64,000 bases of DNA from Gonapodya prolifera JEL478 (Eukaryota; Monoblepharomycota; Monoblepharidomycetes; Monoblepharidales; Gonapodyaceae): NCBI GenBank assembly GCA_001574975.1, contig KQ965734.1, positions 769,637 to 833,636 on the forward strand, given 5' to 3'. Both the position numbers and the translations under genes were made by a program. Of this stretch, positions 1 to 10,277 are shown piece after piece (within the stretch, counting starts at the first letter, position 1; each line of letters begins with the position of its first letter). The notes under the pieces were generated by a model. The model ran no database searches. It was not told the DNA's origin and saw only the letters and a list, made by a program, of their open reading frames with translations.

Positions 1-160
1 CCGCGTGAGTCAATCGATTCCACCAGAAAGCGGATCCATGGCTTCGCCTGGTCGCGTGATGGCGACGAAGAGTTGTTGCTACGGCACGCTCTCTGCTTTG
101 GTCACAAAGCGAAAGAATACAGACTACTCAATACTCGTCCTACTTCCCCCTACCACTCCC

Positions 161-2147
161 ATGGCTGCATCTGTAGATAAAAGGTGCGTGTACCCAAGCA
201 CACATCTCCCCCAGGATTGCTACCAAACCTCCCGAACGGGTGCACGCGAACATCGCGTCTTCTCACTCTGACTCTCTTCCATCTCCCTCCCTCCGTCTAC
301 TCATCCCTCCACTCTCCACCACGCCTCTCCTTCGGCCTGCCTGCCATCCCGCTCCTCATCGCGCTGCCCCCCGCATCTCTCGCCAGCTCCACAAATCCCA
401 CCTCTCACACCACTCCCTCCTCTCCCTCCTCCACCTCCTCCGGTCCCCACCCCCTTCGCCACGCATGGACATTCTGGTACCTCTACCGCACGCCCGGCGC
501 GAAACCGGGCCCGGACTCGTACAATCCCACAAAGCTCGCCTCCTTTGATACCGTCGAAGGGTTCGCGGCCATCTTTGCCCATCTCAAGAGACCCGGCGAC
601 GAGAGGGGCGTCTCGGACGTCCATTTGTTTAGAGAGGGCGTCAGTCCAATGTGGGAGGTACGTCGTCAATGGGTCGGGAGTCCCGCGACCGACGGAGACC
701 TGGAGGAGGGAGCCCGAGGCCTAAGCGCGAAGCGCTGACCTGCGCTCGTGTGTCCGCCTAAGGCGAGTGCCCCGCGAAGCGGACTGCTCCTCGCGGAGCG
801 AACCCGAGGTTTAGGCGCGTAGCGCTGACAGAGGAGTCCGCCGGAGGCGAATGACCTGCGCGAAGCGCGAATGACACACTGCGGAGCGAGTATTGGACCG
901 AGGAGTCCGCCGGAGGTGAATGATGTGCGCGAAGCGCGAGTGCCCCGCGAAGCGGAATTCTATCGCGGAGCGAGGAATATTACTTGGGGGTTACGCGGAG
1001 GGTGGGTCGGTCGGTGGGTCCGTGGGTCGGTGGGAGGGCAGGTGGCAGTATGGGGCAACGACGTGGAAGGACGGTATCGCTTCTGGACTTCTGGCGCTGA
1101 AAATTTGCAAGTCCTGGACGTGGCAGCAAATCTCATTCAGGACGGGGACAAGTGATATGGTCCCGACATGTGAGAGGACAGCGGTACTTGGTACTGGCGC
1201 GGGATGGGAGATTCCAGAGCACTAGACGTGGAGACATACCTTTTGGGCAACTGCCTTGGGCTCTTCTTGACTGCTCGACATGTAAATGACTCTTCCTCTG
1301 GTCTCAATGGAGCCTTCTGGACGCATCAACATTCTGCTTTGTAACGGCAGAAACTTTGCGCTTGGTGGAAGGGAGGAATACCCCCCCGCAGGTGGAATGG
1401 GCAGGACATTCTGCAGAGCACCAAAACTCGACCATGGAATTGGACACAGTAGCAGACATGCTGTGGCCCGGACTGAACCCCACGAGCCGAAAGAATCGCA
1501 TCGCTGAAGTCGTGAAAGCCCACTGCGACTCGCGCTCCACGTGACATCCAACCGTCTGACGCGAATCAACTTCCCACTCCCACTCCCCTTCCCACCCCTC
1601 AGGACGACTTCAATAAACAGGGCGGCAAATGGATCGTCCGCCTACGCAAGGGTCTCGTGCAGCGGTACTGGGAGAACCTGGTGAGTCCGGGATACCGCAT
1701 GGTGTTTGTGTCACAGACCAATCTCAAACGGTACACACGACCTTCGCAACCATGAAGCTGTTTGCCCTCGTTGGGAACCAAATCGACTTTGCGCAGCAGA
1801 TCTCGGGCGTCGTCGTGTCGGTGCGGCAGTATGAAGGTGTGTTAGCGGCCTCGTCGATGACCTTCATCGCTTGACTCGTTCCACACGGGTAGACATCCTC
1901 TCCCTCTGGACCACAAATTCGGAAGCTGCCCGCGTCAATCTCAGGATCAAGGACGGATTGCGGAAAGTCCTGGACTTGCCGCCTGGTATGTCGGGTTCCC
2001 ACCTTGCGTCCCACCTTTTCGCGCTTTCTCACACTTATCCCCCCCTACCCCACCATAACACTCCCAGAAACTGCTATAGAGTACAAAGCCCATCAAGACG
2101 CCATCGCCGACAAGCACTCGTACCGGAACGCGGACGTGTTCCGATAG
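161..2147 (+). CDS. eIF4E family protein, class II (4EHP/eIF4E2-like)
   Basis: Cap-binding translation factor of the 4EHP class, which binds the mRNA 5' cap and usually represses translation. Proposed exons are 161-183, 387-657, 1603-1680, 1758-1836, 1893-1985 and 2068-2147, giving 207 aa with every splice phase consistent. The match is to human eIF4E2: an HAWTFWYLYRTPG block, GVSPMWE with the cap-contacting Trp-Glu, GGKWIVRLRKGL, and SGVVVSVRQYED. The first cap-stacking position appears to be Tyr (DSYNP), as in class II proteins. The dorsal Trp that normally contacts eIF4G or 4E-BP (FWxxY/F in relatives) reads FAAIF, so it is Ala here. Intron 2 is 945 bases, far longer than its neighbours, and holds a hairpin cluster. 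The start is the only upstream ATG that splices in phase into the Ser/Thr/Pro-rich N-terminus. Confidence 0.88.
690..985. repeat. GC-rich small-hairpin cluster inside the 4EHP intron
   Basis: About ten short imperfect palindromes follow one another, built from a few recurring words: GCGCGAAGCGC, CCGCGAAGCGG, TCGCGGAGCGA and GTCCGCCGGAGGCGAA. Each can fold as a small stem with a GAA or GGA turn, and TGA or AGTG often separates units. Two copies of the block GAGGAGTCCGCCGGAGG lie at about 831 and 900. No other intron in the window looks like this. The style recalls mobile GC-rich hairpin elements of organelle genomes, but that link is only a resemblance. Confidence 0.7.
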
Positions 2148-2345
2148 AGAGGGCCGGATTTTGGGGGGGGTAGAGAGTGTAATTCACGCATTGTACATGT
2201 CCGAATGCACGGTTTTGGCAATGGCGTGGTGGATGCGGCGCGTTGTGAGACTTTACGATTAAATTCTCAGAGGTGGAAGGACTATGTGGAGCACCGAAAG
2301 CGTCCAGAACTCCCCCTTAGCCCCATCCCCCCCGCCGATGCACCA

Positions 2346-3484
2346 ATGTACACGCTCCTCTCGGGCCTGTACAAGCACGTGACGCAAAAGGAGGAATTCT
2401 ACATCCTGATTCTGGGACTGGACAACGCGGGCAAGACCGTGAGTTTGCTGCTTCACCTTAACCTGTGTGGCTTTGTGGCACGTCTGACCGGGTTCTGTTT
2501 ACGCCGACGCATAAATGTGGAATGCTGATGGGATTGACGGATTGTGTGTTGACGCGCGTGATGGTTCGATTGGGGGCACTCGACGTGGATCGGCGGGAAT
2601 GGCCGACAGACGCTCCTCGAGAAGATCAAGACGCTCTTCACGGGAACTCCGGGCATGCCGCCGGAGAAAATCGCCCCGACTGTTGGGCTGAACAGTTGGT
2701 ATTGTCCAATAGATCGTTCAGTCTCCCGTCTGGAACTCCACCTTCTCCATGCCCCTTCCTCACCTGCTGCCCTTCCCCCGGGCTCTCCACCACGAATCCA
2801 TACCGCCAGTCGCCAAAATTCCCATCACCTCCACCGCGCGACTCAACTTCTGGGACCTTGGCGGGCAACGCGAAATGCGCTCCCTTTGGCCGCAGTACTA
2901 CGACGAGTGCCATGGGATCGTGTTCGTCATCGATTCTTGTGACGAAGAGAGGCTCGACGAGTGTCGTGCCGCGGCGGGTGCGTGGGTGGGGCCAGGACGG
3001 CTGGGAGAGGGCACATTCCAACACCTCTCATGGTCTAACCATTCTTCTCGCCCTCCCAAACCCCTTCAAACCCCTCCCCACACTCACAACGATGACCACC
3101 ACCACCACAGACTCCCTCCTCACATCCGACCTGACCCTCAATGTCCCCCTCATCCTCCTCGCGAATAAGCAGGACCTACCGACCGCCCTCCCGCCCCACG
3201 AGCTCAAGGAGCGCTTCGTCAACCGCATTGCTGAGCGTATGGGCGCCAGGGAGAGCGGTGTTATGGCCGTTAGTGCTATCGAGGGGTGAGTGCGGGAGTA
3301 GGGAGTAGGTGCCGTTTCAGAAGGGCTGACATTTCCGCGCTCTTGTTCCCCCGTCCGGGCCCGGATACTCCTCCCACGTTACTGTCGTGTTCTTTGTCTC
3401 AGCACCGGCGTCAAAGACGCCATCGACTGGATCTGGACCCGCGTGCAACGCAATCGCAGCGCGAGGCCACCCATGTACCGATGA
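2346..3484 (+). CDS. ARF-related GTPase ARFRP1 (yeast Arl3p-like)
   Basis: Small Arf-family GTPase acting at the trans-Golgi, where it recruits the Arl1/golgin system. Exons 2346-2438, 2610-2694, 2810-2977, 3111-3285 and 3403-3484 give 200 aa with all phases consistent. The N-terminus MYTLLSGLYKHVTQKEEFY is close to human ARFRP1 and lacks the Gly2 that is myristoylated in true Arfs; the family is instead N-acetylated on Met-Tyr or Met-Phe. The P-loop GLDNAGKT, the switch II motif FWDLGGQR, NKQD and the base-contacting SAIEG are all present. APTVGLN is the switch I Thr region. The gene starts 198 bases after the 4EHP stop on the same strand; nothing suggests a functional link. Confidence 0.93.
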
Positions 3485-3666
3485 TAGCGGGCGGGGACAC
3501 GTCCGTCGGCACGGGTTGGAGGATGTTTTGGTGGTGCAGTGGTAATACCCGAGTTATTGTTTAATTACATACATTCGTTTGTCGTGGGTTATGCAGGAAG
3601 TGCTATGTGATTGTGCGTGGTGGGATACTACATGCTAGATTGCTGTCTCAGTGTCCACGTGCGTGA

Positions 3667-4692
3667 TTAGACCTTTGGGCCCGTGTTTTGGGGCGAATTG
3701 GGAGGAACGTTCTCGAGGTCTCCTTCCGCGTCAAGACCGTCCTTGGCACCATCGGACCCGTTCGATTTCCTTTTCGACCCGAAGAAGGTGTCGATTGTGG
3801 TTAAACGCTTGGTATTGTCTTCGTTCAGCAGTCACGTAACACACTTTCACAACGCAACACCCACCTTCCGTGGCGCTTTGATCCCCTCCACCAAAAACGG
3901 TTCTTCGTCAACCCTCCTTCCCTTCGATACGCACTCGTGGATCCACTCAGGACGTACTACGTGAATGTATCGCGCTCCCGGTGTGGCCGAAGCTCTGAGG
4001 ATCCGGTGGAGCTTGGACGAACAAAGCGATGTGCCGACGATGTGCGTCGTGGAGGAGGACGTCTGAGAGCTTGGGACAAGCAAAATGTGACCAGAGATAT
4101 GCAAAACGCATGAGCAAGGGGCACCGACTTGCATGTTCCCCCGTGCTCGACGATGAGCTTGCGGAGGGCGAGGTTGGTGTTGGATGGGCCGAGGTAGCCG
4201 AGGAGGTGGACGACAACGCCGGTGAGACTTTGTGGCCGCTGAGGTGCATCTGTGGTGACAAGAGCGGCGCCCTGGGAGGAAGAGGTTGGACGAAAGCTTC
4301 ACCTCACCACATTGGGCACAGACATGCAGCCATCTGGGCCTTACCTGCTCCGCCAACTTTTTCTTCCTCTCTTCCATGTACTTCCTACTTTCCTCCTTCC
4401 TCTCGCTGCTCTTGTCTGTCCTCATCGCTCCACCGCCAGCAGCGTCGCCGCTCTTTTTCCCGGGCGGGTCAGCGTACCGCGGCGTCCTGTGGGCCTCCTG
4501 CCGCCCATTTGCGATGTTTTCGTACGTCTTAGCACCGAATCCGAAGGCGCGAGGCAGGGGAGCACCGAATTTCGCCGATGGGATGTACGGCTGGGCGGAC
4601 GGGCGGGCGGAAGTGCTCGAGGTTTTGGCGGGTGCGTTGTGGGATCGATTGGGACGTTTGGTGATGGAAACGAATGAATCGAGCGTGTTCAT
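3667..4692 (-). CDS. REV1-like BRCT protein with a PIP-box-like tail, no polymerase
   Basis: Read on the minus strand. A basic, disordered N-terminus (MNTLDSFVSITKRPNRS) leads through FGFGAKTYENIANG to a charged helix ending KKKLAEQ. A BRCT domain follows with GVVVHLLGYLGPSN, LIVEHGGTCK, THIVGTSLCSSK and VVRPEWIHECVSKGR. This order and wording match the N-terminal region of the translesion polymerase REV1. The last exon (about 3667-3807) carries LTTIDTFFGSKRK, which resembles a PCNA-binding box with Leu in place of the leading Gln, and then stops. No polymerase domain follows: the ARFRP1 gene lies beyond on the other strand. The BRCT splice near 4115-4065 has a weak donor. It may be a BRCT adaptor at replication forks (inference). 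Confidence 0.68.
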
Positions 4693-4796
4693 GGCATTGA
4701 GATTGGTGATGGAAAATTTCCAAACATTTCAAGTTGCCGTGGTCCGGCCATAGACTCAAAACGATCTTGTGAATCCGCTGGTCTGTTTTCGGGCAA

Positions 4797-5646
4797 ATGC
4801 TTGGGCACGATTCCCCTAGCACGACATCTCTTCCACTCAATCTGCCCGACCTCGCCCTTTACACCCACTTGGGCATCGACTTCGACACCTTCGTGCCCCC
4901 AGTACTCGACGACTCGTCGCATCCCCCACCACCCTGGGACTTGCAAACACGGCACCTTCTCTGGCGGGCACAAATTGCACGCTTTGAGGACGCTCGCCGC
5001 GCCAACTGGGCACAGTTTCGCCAGGCGTGGCCACTCATACCTCGTTGGACACCCGAAGAGGGCACAATACCTCCTCATCCATCACTCGCACGTCATGCGT
5101 GCTTCGCGCTACCCCAAACAACTGACGCACCATTTGACTTCGCGGCAGAATCGCTCAAGTTCGACGTCACACCATACCTCTCCTTCGGAATCGACTTTGA
5201 CGCACGCCCACCTGCCCACCCGAAACCGGGGCAGTACGCCCATGACCATATACCCCCCGACACCTTCGCGTGGATCGCGCGACAGCCAGGCGGCACTCGA
5301 CTGCTGTGGTGCATGCAATTGGTCAGGTACGAGCGGTACCGGAGATGGCTACTCAGCGCACTGGGGTACGTCGCGGGGAAACCATTCGCGACGACGGATG
5401 ACCCGCCCGTTGAGCAGGGGTGGGGCGAGTACCTGAACAGTGTCTTCGAAGGGGTCACGTTGGGCGCGGAGAGGTGGGTGCAGTGGGTCTTTCAGGATGA
5501 GGAGGCGGAGGTAGCGGCGGCCGTCGCGGGAAGGAAGAGGGTTGATTCGGTGAGTACGACAGTCTTTGGGCTGGTCGGTTAAGGAGTGCGCTCCGTTAGT
5601 TCTTTGTTTGGGTCACACTCGGATATCTTTCCAGAAGTTTGAGTAG
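4797..5646 (+). CDS. Unknown protein, 254 aa
   Basis: I do not recognise this family. Exons 4797-5549 and 5635-5646 splice in phase to 254 aa; the last exon adds only Lys-Phe-Glu. The protein contains an internal near-repeat: YTHLGIDFDTFVPP and YLSFGIDFDARPPA each start a segment that continues with a Trp-rich helix (LLWRAQIARFEDARRANW and LLWCMQLVRYERYRRWLL). It therefore looks like two diverged copies of a unit of about 110 residues. There is no signal peptide, membrane segment or Cys cluster. The start lies 104 bases from the divergent start of the BRCT gene, so the two may share a promoter region. Confidence 0.65.
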
Positions 5647-5931
5647 GAACCCCAGGGTTTCGTGCATGTGCTTGCCCATCGCGATTCTCTCCATCCCAAC
5701 AATACACGGTGTTCACATTTCTGGTGGACGAGGAATTTGACGGCGTACCCTTTTGCATCACACCCCAAGATACCACACATCGCATATCATTCATGTACCC
5801 CGACGCCGTATTCAATCAATTCCATGTACCATACATTCCAAAAACACGAAAATGCACGTCCAAGAAAACGCATGCCACTATCACCAGAGCAAAACCACCA
5901 CCACCGCCCACCCACCGCCCCGTCCGCAATA

Positions 5932-7946
5932 TCACCCAAGCATGATCACATCCCCGTCTTCGCCTTCGGGCGCCCTGACGCCGTACACGATCTCGACGCC
6001 CTTGCGCCTATCCCGCCAAAACACGCGCGCGGCGAACTCGAGCGTGTGCTCGTCCCCGAGGGCGTGACCTTCGAGCGTGAGTTGGAGCTGGGAAAGGGTT
6101 GCGTTGGGAAGGGTGCGTGGTGGGTGGCACATCGGCGAGGGCGAGAAGAAGGATAACGGGGTGGCAAGGGCCATAGGCAGAGAGAGAGTCAACAATGAGC
6201 ACATTCCTCACGCCCACCACGCATCAGTTGCAACGCACCTCATCCACACCCACGCCCGTCTTCTCAGCGACCAGTTTGCGCACGGCACGTACGGCGGTTC
6301 CCTTTGACGTGCGGATGACGGGAAGATCGATCTGTGGCAGCTTTGGCGAGGGGGACATGGTGGTGGGTGAGGGAGTCGGGAGGGGCGCGTTCAGAGTGGT
6401 AGACTGTGTGGAGGAATTCGTGAGGCTGCGGGTGGGGGAGTGTTGGTAGAGTGGGAAGTGTGAGGTTGCGATGAAGAGCTTCGTTTAGAGAGGCATCCTG
6501 TGCACCAAGTAATCCAATGCGGCGCGATGCACACATGCACAACCTGTCTGCGCCGTAAACCCGTAGTCACACGACGTGCCACTCCAGACAGGTCCACAAG
6601 TACACCCCTTCCACCCCGTAATCCCTCAATCTGACAGCATGCCCCGCACAGGCGCACATCCAGTCCACACGGAAAGCGCACCTCGGATCCATGACTAGTC
6701 TGAACACAATGTCGTCGTCCGGGTCCGGTTCGCGCGGGCGGGCCCTCTTTCTTCCGGTCGCCCTCCCGCTTCTGGTCCACCCCATCTCCACATCCCCATC
6801 CTCTACCACAGTTGCGCCTACTCCCGCAGGCGTGGGCGACTCGTCCCACTCCGACGCCTCCCCATCCTCATCCTCATCCTCATTTTCCGAGTACGAGGAC
6901 ACCAACGGAGACGGACTGCGCAGTCTCCGTTGAATCGCGCGTGGGGTCGTGCGGGGGACGGCGTTGGGGATGGATGTGGGGGGAGGAGTGGCCGTCGCGG
7001 AGAGTTCGGTTTGGGAAGAGAAGGGTGAGAATGAGGCGGACAAAGCGGGGGATTTGGGCTTGGATTGGGTGCTCAGCTGCGGAATGTTGCTGTGTGGGTG
7101 GGTCAAACGAACGAGGTCAAACGGGGAACGTGCTTACCTTTCGCTTCTCCTTGTCTCTTCGCCCCTCTCCTCCCAAGCTCCCGTTAAGAAAGATTTCAGG
7201 TGCGAGAGGCGGTTCCACTTCCGGAGCGATCTCAGCAGCAGCACTCTTGGACCCCGGTCGAGAGATCTCAGCTGGAGCACTCTGGGACGCAGGCGTGGAC
7301 CGCTTCTTGCGGCCCCTTCGCGACTTTCTCTGCGGCTGTTCCTCAACGTGGCCTGCCGCCTGTGGAGCCTCACCATGGTCGTGTGACTGGTCCTGTTCGA
7401 GCCCTCCGGCGGTTACCTTTGGCATTTCGGTACCCCCCTTCTCGTACCAATCTCTCTCCTTTGCGTCCGCTACTGCCGCGGCGTGCGGCGCGATGAGGCG
7501 TATTGCTGCATTGAGTGTTGGGTCGTCCGAAATCGCGGCCCACTTGTCGACGCCGAGTTTTGTGTTGCAGATCGGGCATGAGGCGGATGTGAGCAAGTGT
7601 GCGGAGATGCAAGAGCGGCAGACTGTTGGGCGTAGGGCGAAAGGGGAGTGAGAAACAGTGGGTGCTTTGTGGGCTCCGACTCCCAACGTGCAACGCTCCT
7701 CCCACGCGCACACAACAACCCTTCCAACCGATCATCCGCCGTCTCCGCGTGCATCCATCGACGGCATCCCCACTGTCCACACTCTCTTCTCTTTCTCCCC
7801 TCTTCCTCTCTCCCCCCTCGTCGTCGTCGCCACTCACAAGCGTGCATGCACTCCCGCACGGTCGTCGCTCCCACAAGATATCCGTTGCACAGTCCGCAGG
7901 TCACATACTCGTGCACGCTTCGCTCGCTGAACGTTAGCGTCGGCAT
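5932..7946 (-). CDS. Polycomb-group RING finger protein (PCGF/Bmi1-like) with RAWUL domain
   Basis: Minus-strand gene with exons 7838-7946, 7138-7622, 7076 to about 6683, an exon ending at 6239, and 5932-6087. The N-terminus is a RING of the PCGF kind: HEYVTCGLCNGYLVGATTV, ECMHAFCRSCISAH and CPICNTKLG, then the post-RING helix ending ERDWYEKG, matching the Bmi1/Mel18 pattern up to its FYxxxG. A long basic and acidic linker follows (KSRRGRKKRS and an Asp/Glu run). The C-terminus, LPQIDLPVIRTSKGTAV, VRKLVAEKTGVGVDE and LEGHALGDEHTLEF, matches the RAWUL ubiquitin-like fold that in animals binds BCOR or PHC proteins. PCGF proteins pair with RING1/RNF2 to ubiquitinate histone H2A. The junction between exons 3 and 4 is not resolved; the rest is in phase. 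Confidence 0.82.
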
Positions 7947-8114
7947 CGCGTATGATACCCTTTGAGTCGAAACAGGAGCTTGACCACAGTTCTGTGGTCA
8001 CCATCCATTGTGGTTCCAAAAAAAATTTGATTTATTTCGAAATCATTTCAATTTTATTTATCTATGAGTCATTATTCAAAATGTAGCTCTAACAATTGTT
8101 CCCAGCTACCAGTG

Positions 8115-9713
8115 CTACTCCTTCCCAGTCCCACCATCCACCCTCTCCAGCAACTCAATCCGGTTCTTCACCTCCCTCCCTTCCACAAACGCCAGACTGT
8201 TCTCCACAATCAGTTCCGCAGTTCGAATAAAATACTTGTCGTTGGACCACGCCATGTGCGGCGTGAGCAGGATCCGGTCAGGGTGGTACTGTATCCGTCA
8301 CAAGTGTTTAGCCCCCACTCACAAATGTCTTCCCTCGTCACAGAACTCCCGACTTACCTTAAAAAGAGGATGTGCGGGGTCGATCGGTTCCTGCCGATGC
8401 ACGTCGAGAGCTGTTGTGCAGAGACGAGCACTATACATCGCGACTCTCACGAGATCGCGAATCCACACGTTCAAACTCACCCGCACCCGCCACGTGCTCG
8501 TCGCCCACGGCCTCCGCCAGCGCAACCTCGTCCAGGAGCGATCCACGGGCAATGTTGATGATGTACACACCTGGAGATCCGGTGGGTGGCTCGTTAGTGC
8601 AATCCGAAACGGTATTCTCGCACAAACTCTACTCACCCTTCTTCAACCGCCTTATAACCTCCCTGCTTACAATCCCCTCGGTCTTGTCGCTCGCAGGCGC
8701 CGCGATGATGAAAAAGTCCACGCGGGAGAGCAGGCTTGTGTTGGTGGGCCTGTGGCGTCAGTGGGCCAGGGCAGGAGGCCGATGGCGGTGATTTGGGAAG
8801 TCAGTGAGGGTGGAAGAAGTCAATGAGTTTCAGATACGGGGTGGCAGGTTGCGTGGGGTGAGGGGGGGCAGTGGGAACCCTTTCGCGTGCGAGGGGTATG
8901 TATGTGACACAAGGACACGCACCAATTATCCATCCCATAAACCTCATCCACATCGCCCTCGCGTTCGCCGTTTCCCTTCCTCCGCGCGCCCACGACGTCC
9001 ATTCCAAACGCCTTGCACCTCTTGGCGATTTCCTTCCCGATACTGCCCAGCCCCAGCAAGAACACCGTCCGTCCCGCCAACTCAAAGTGCGGCCACGACT
9101 TGCCGTTCGTCCAAAAAGTAGCGGGTGTGGTGTTGGTGAGGTGGTGGTGCAGGTGTTTTACGTGGGAGAGCATTAGGAGGAGTACGAACTGGGGTCGAAG
9201 ATGGGTGTGACAAGCCGCTCAGTGACGCAAATCGCATCCACTACCAACCCACCTCTGAGATCGCAATCGATGTCAGCCCCGTCGAGTTCGTCAGCACCAA
9301 GCCCGGCCTGTACATCTCGTCGCACCTTTATTGTTCCCCAACCAAAGGTCGTCACTGTTCGTCAGCCCCACACGACCACCACCACGCGCCCCGCTTCCCC
9401 GCACAACTCACACCGTATGTTCAATCCCAACCTGCGGGCAATGCACGAGTCCAATCCCCTGATTTCTCCGCAGCACGTTGGCGCAGGTGTCGTGGTGTTT
9501 GGCCTCGATCCAGCACGACACGAACACCCTCGCCTTGTTGAACAAGTCCTGCTGCTCGGGAAACACGAGCGCCGCGTCGTGCGTCGTGATTGGGACCAGG
9601 GTTAGCTTGTCCGAGGGAATGAGACCCCGATCACGGTGAAGCATGTTGTAGACGCGCTCGTGGATGATCACAGGGATGGGGAGGTGCGGTGCGGGAGGAG
9701 ACGTGGTTGACAT
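8115..9713 (-). CDS. D-isomer-specific 2-hydroxyacid dehydrogenase
   Basis: NAD(P)-dependent oxidoreductase that reduces 2-keto acids to D-2-hydroxyacids, or the reverse. Seven exons (9412-9713, 9253-9307, 8923-9188, 8637-8749, 8481-8570, 8358-8410, 8115-8288) join in phase to 350 aa, the usual length. The Rossmann motif GLGSIGKEIAKR is followed by VDFFIIAAPASDKTEG, GVYIINIARGSLLDE (with the substrate-binding Arg), LDVHRQEPIDPAHPLF (with the catalytic Glu) and TPHMAWSND (with the catalytic His). The reading frame stays open upstream to 9995 with two further ATGs, so an N-terminal extension of up to about 94 aa cannot be excluded; I chose 9713 because the family domain begins there. The substrate cannot be told. 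Confidence 0.88.
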
Positions 9714-10190
9714 TTTTAAGGTGGAGGACGCGGGATGCCCCGATGAGGGGGTCCGGAGTGGGGTGAAGCAAGTTGCGGGGGTTGGTTTCTGGCCGAAGAG
9801 ACGCCAAGTGACAGTCGGCGTGGGCGGTTTGAGATGGGTGGAGATGTAGTTGAGAATCGCGGTTGCGAATGGGTGGAGGTGGTTGAGCTGGTCGTCGATC
9901 TTGATCGTGAAACGGCTTCGGTCCCGTTCTATCCGACAGACGGGGTTCCCCGAAATGGTCACGCCAGAATTCATTGGTTCGGCTCCGTTCAGCAATAAAA
10001 ACGCATGAAATGTTTATTTATTGATACATTCGTGATTAATGTTACATTCAAAGCAACTAGAGGAGTATTACTTCCGGATCACAGAATTCATGTTTGTACA
10101 GGATCATTCAAAGGGTACTTCGGTACGGGAATCACTTCGTTTATCCAGATTTGGAGGCTTGGGTAGGTACAGTCCATTCGCATTGTGTAC

Positions 10191-10272
10191 GTAGTCGGTT
10201 GTCGTTAGTCGGTAGTCGGTAGTCGGTAGTCGGTAGTCGGTAGTAGGTAGTTGGTGGTCGGTGGTCGGTGGT
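10191..10272. repeat. 7-base tandem repeat (GTAGTCG-type)
   Basis: A tandem array of about ten units of a 7-base word (GTAGTCG), decaying at its right end to GGTGGTC units. On the minus strand it begins about six bases past the annexin stop codon, so it lies in that gene's 3' untranslated region. Such arrays are often polymorphic between strains. Confidence 0.9.
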
Positions 10273-10277
10273 ATCCA

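Noticed and set aside
10191-10272. Telomere-like or CRISPR-like repeat
   Set aside because: The unit is a simple 7-base tandem word inside a gene-rich region and has no spacers; it is a plain microsatellite.
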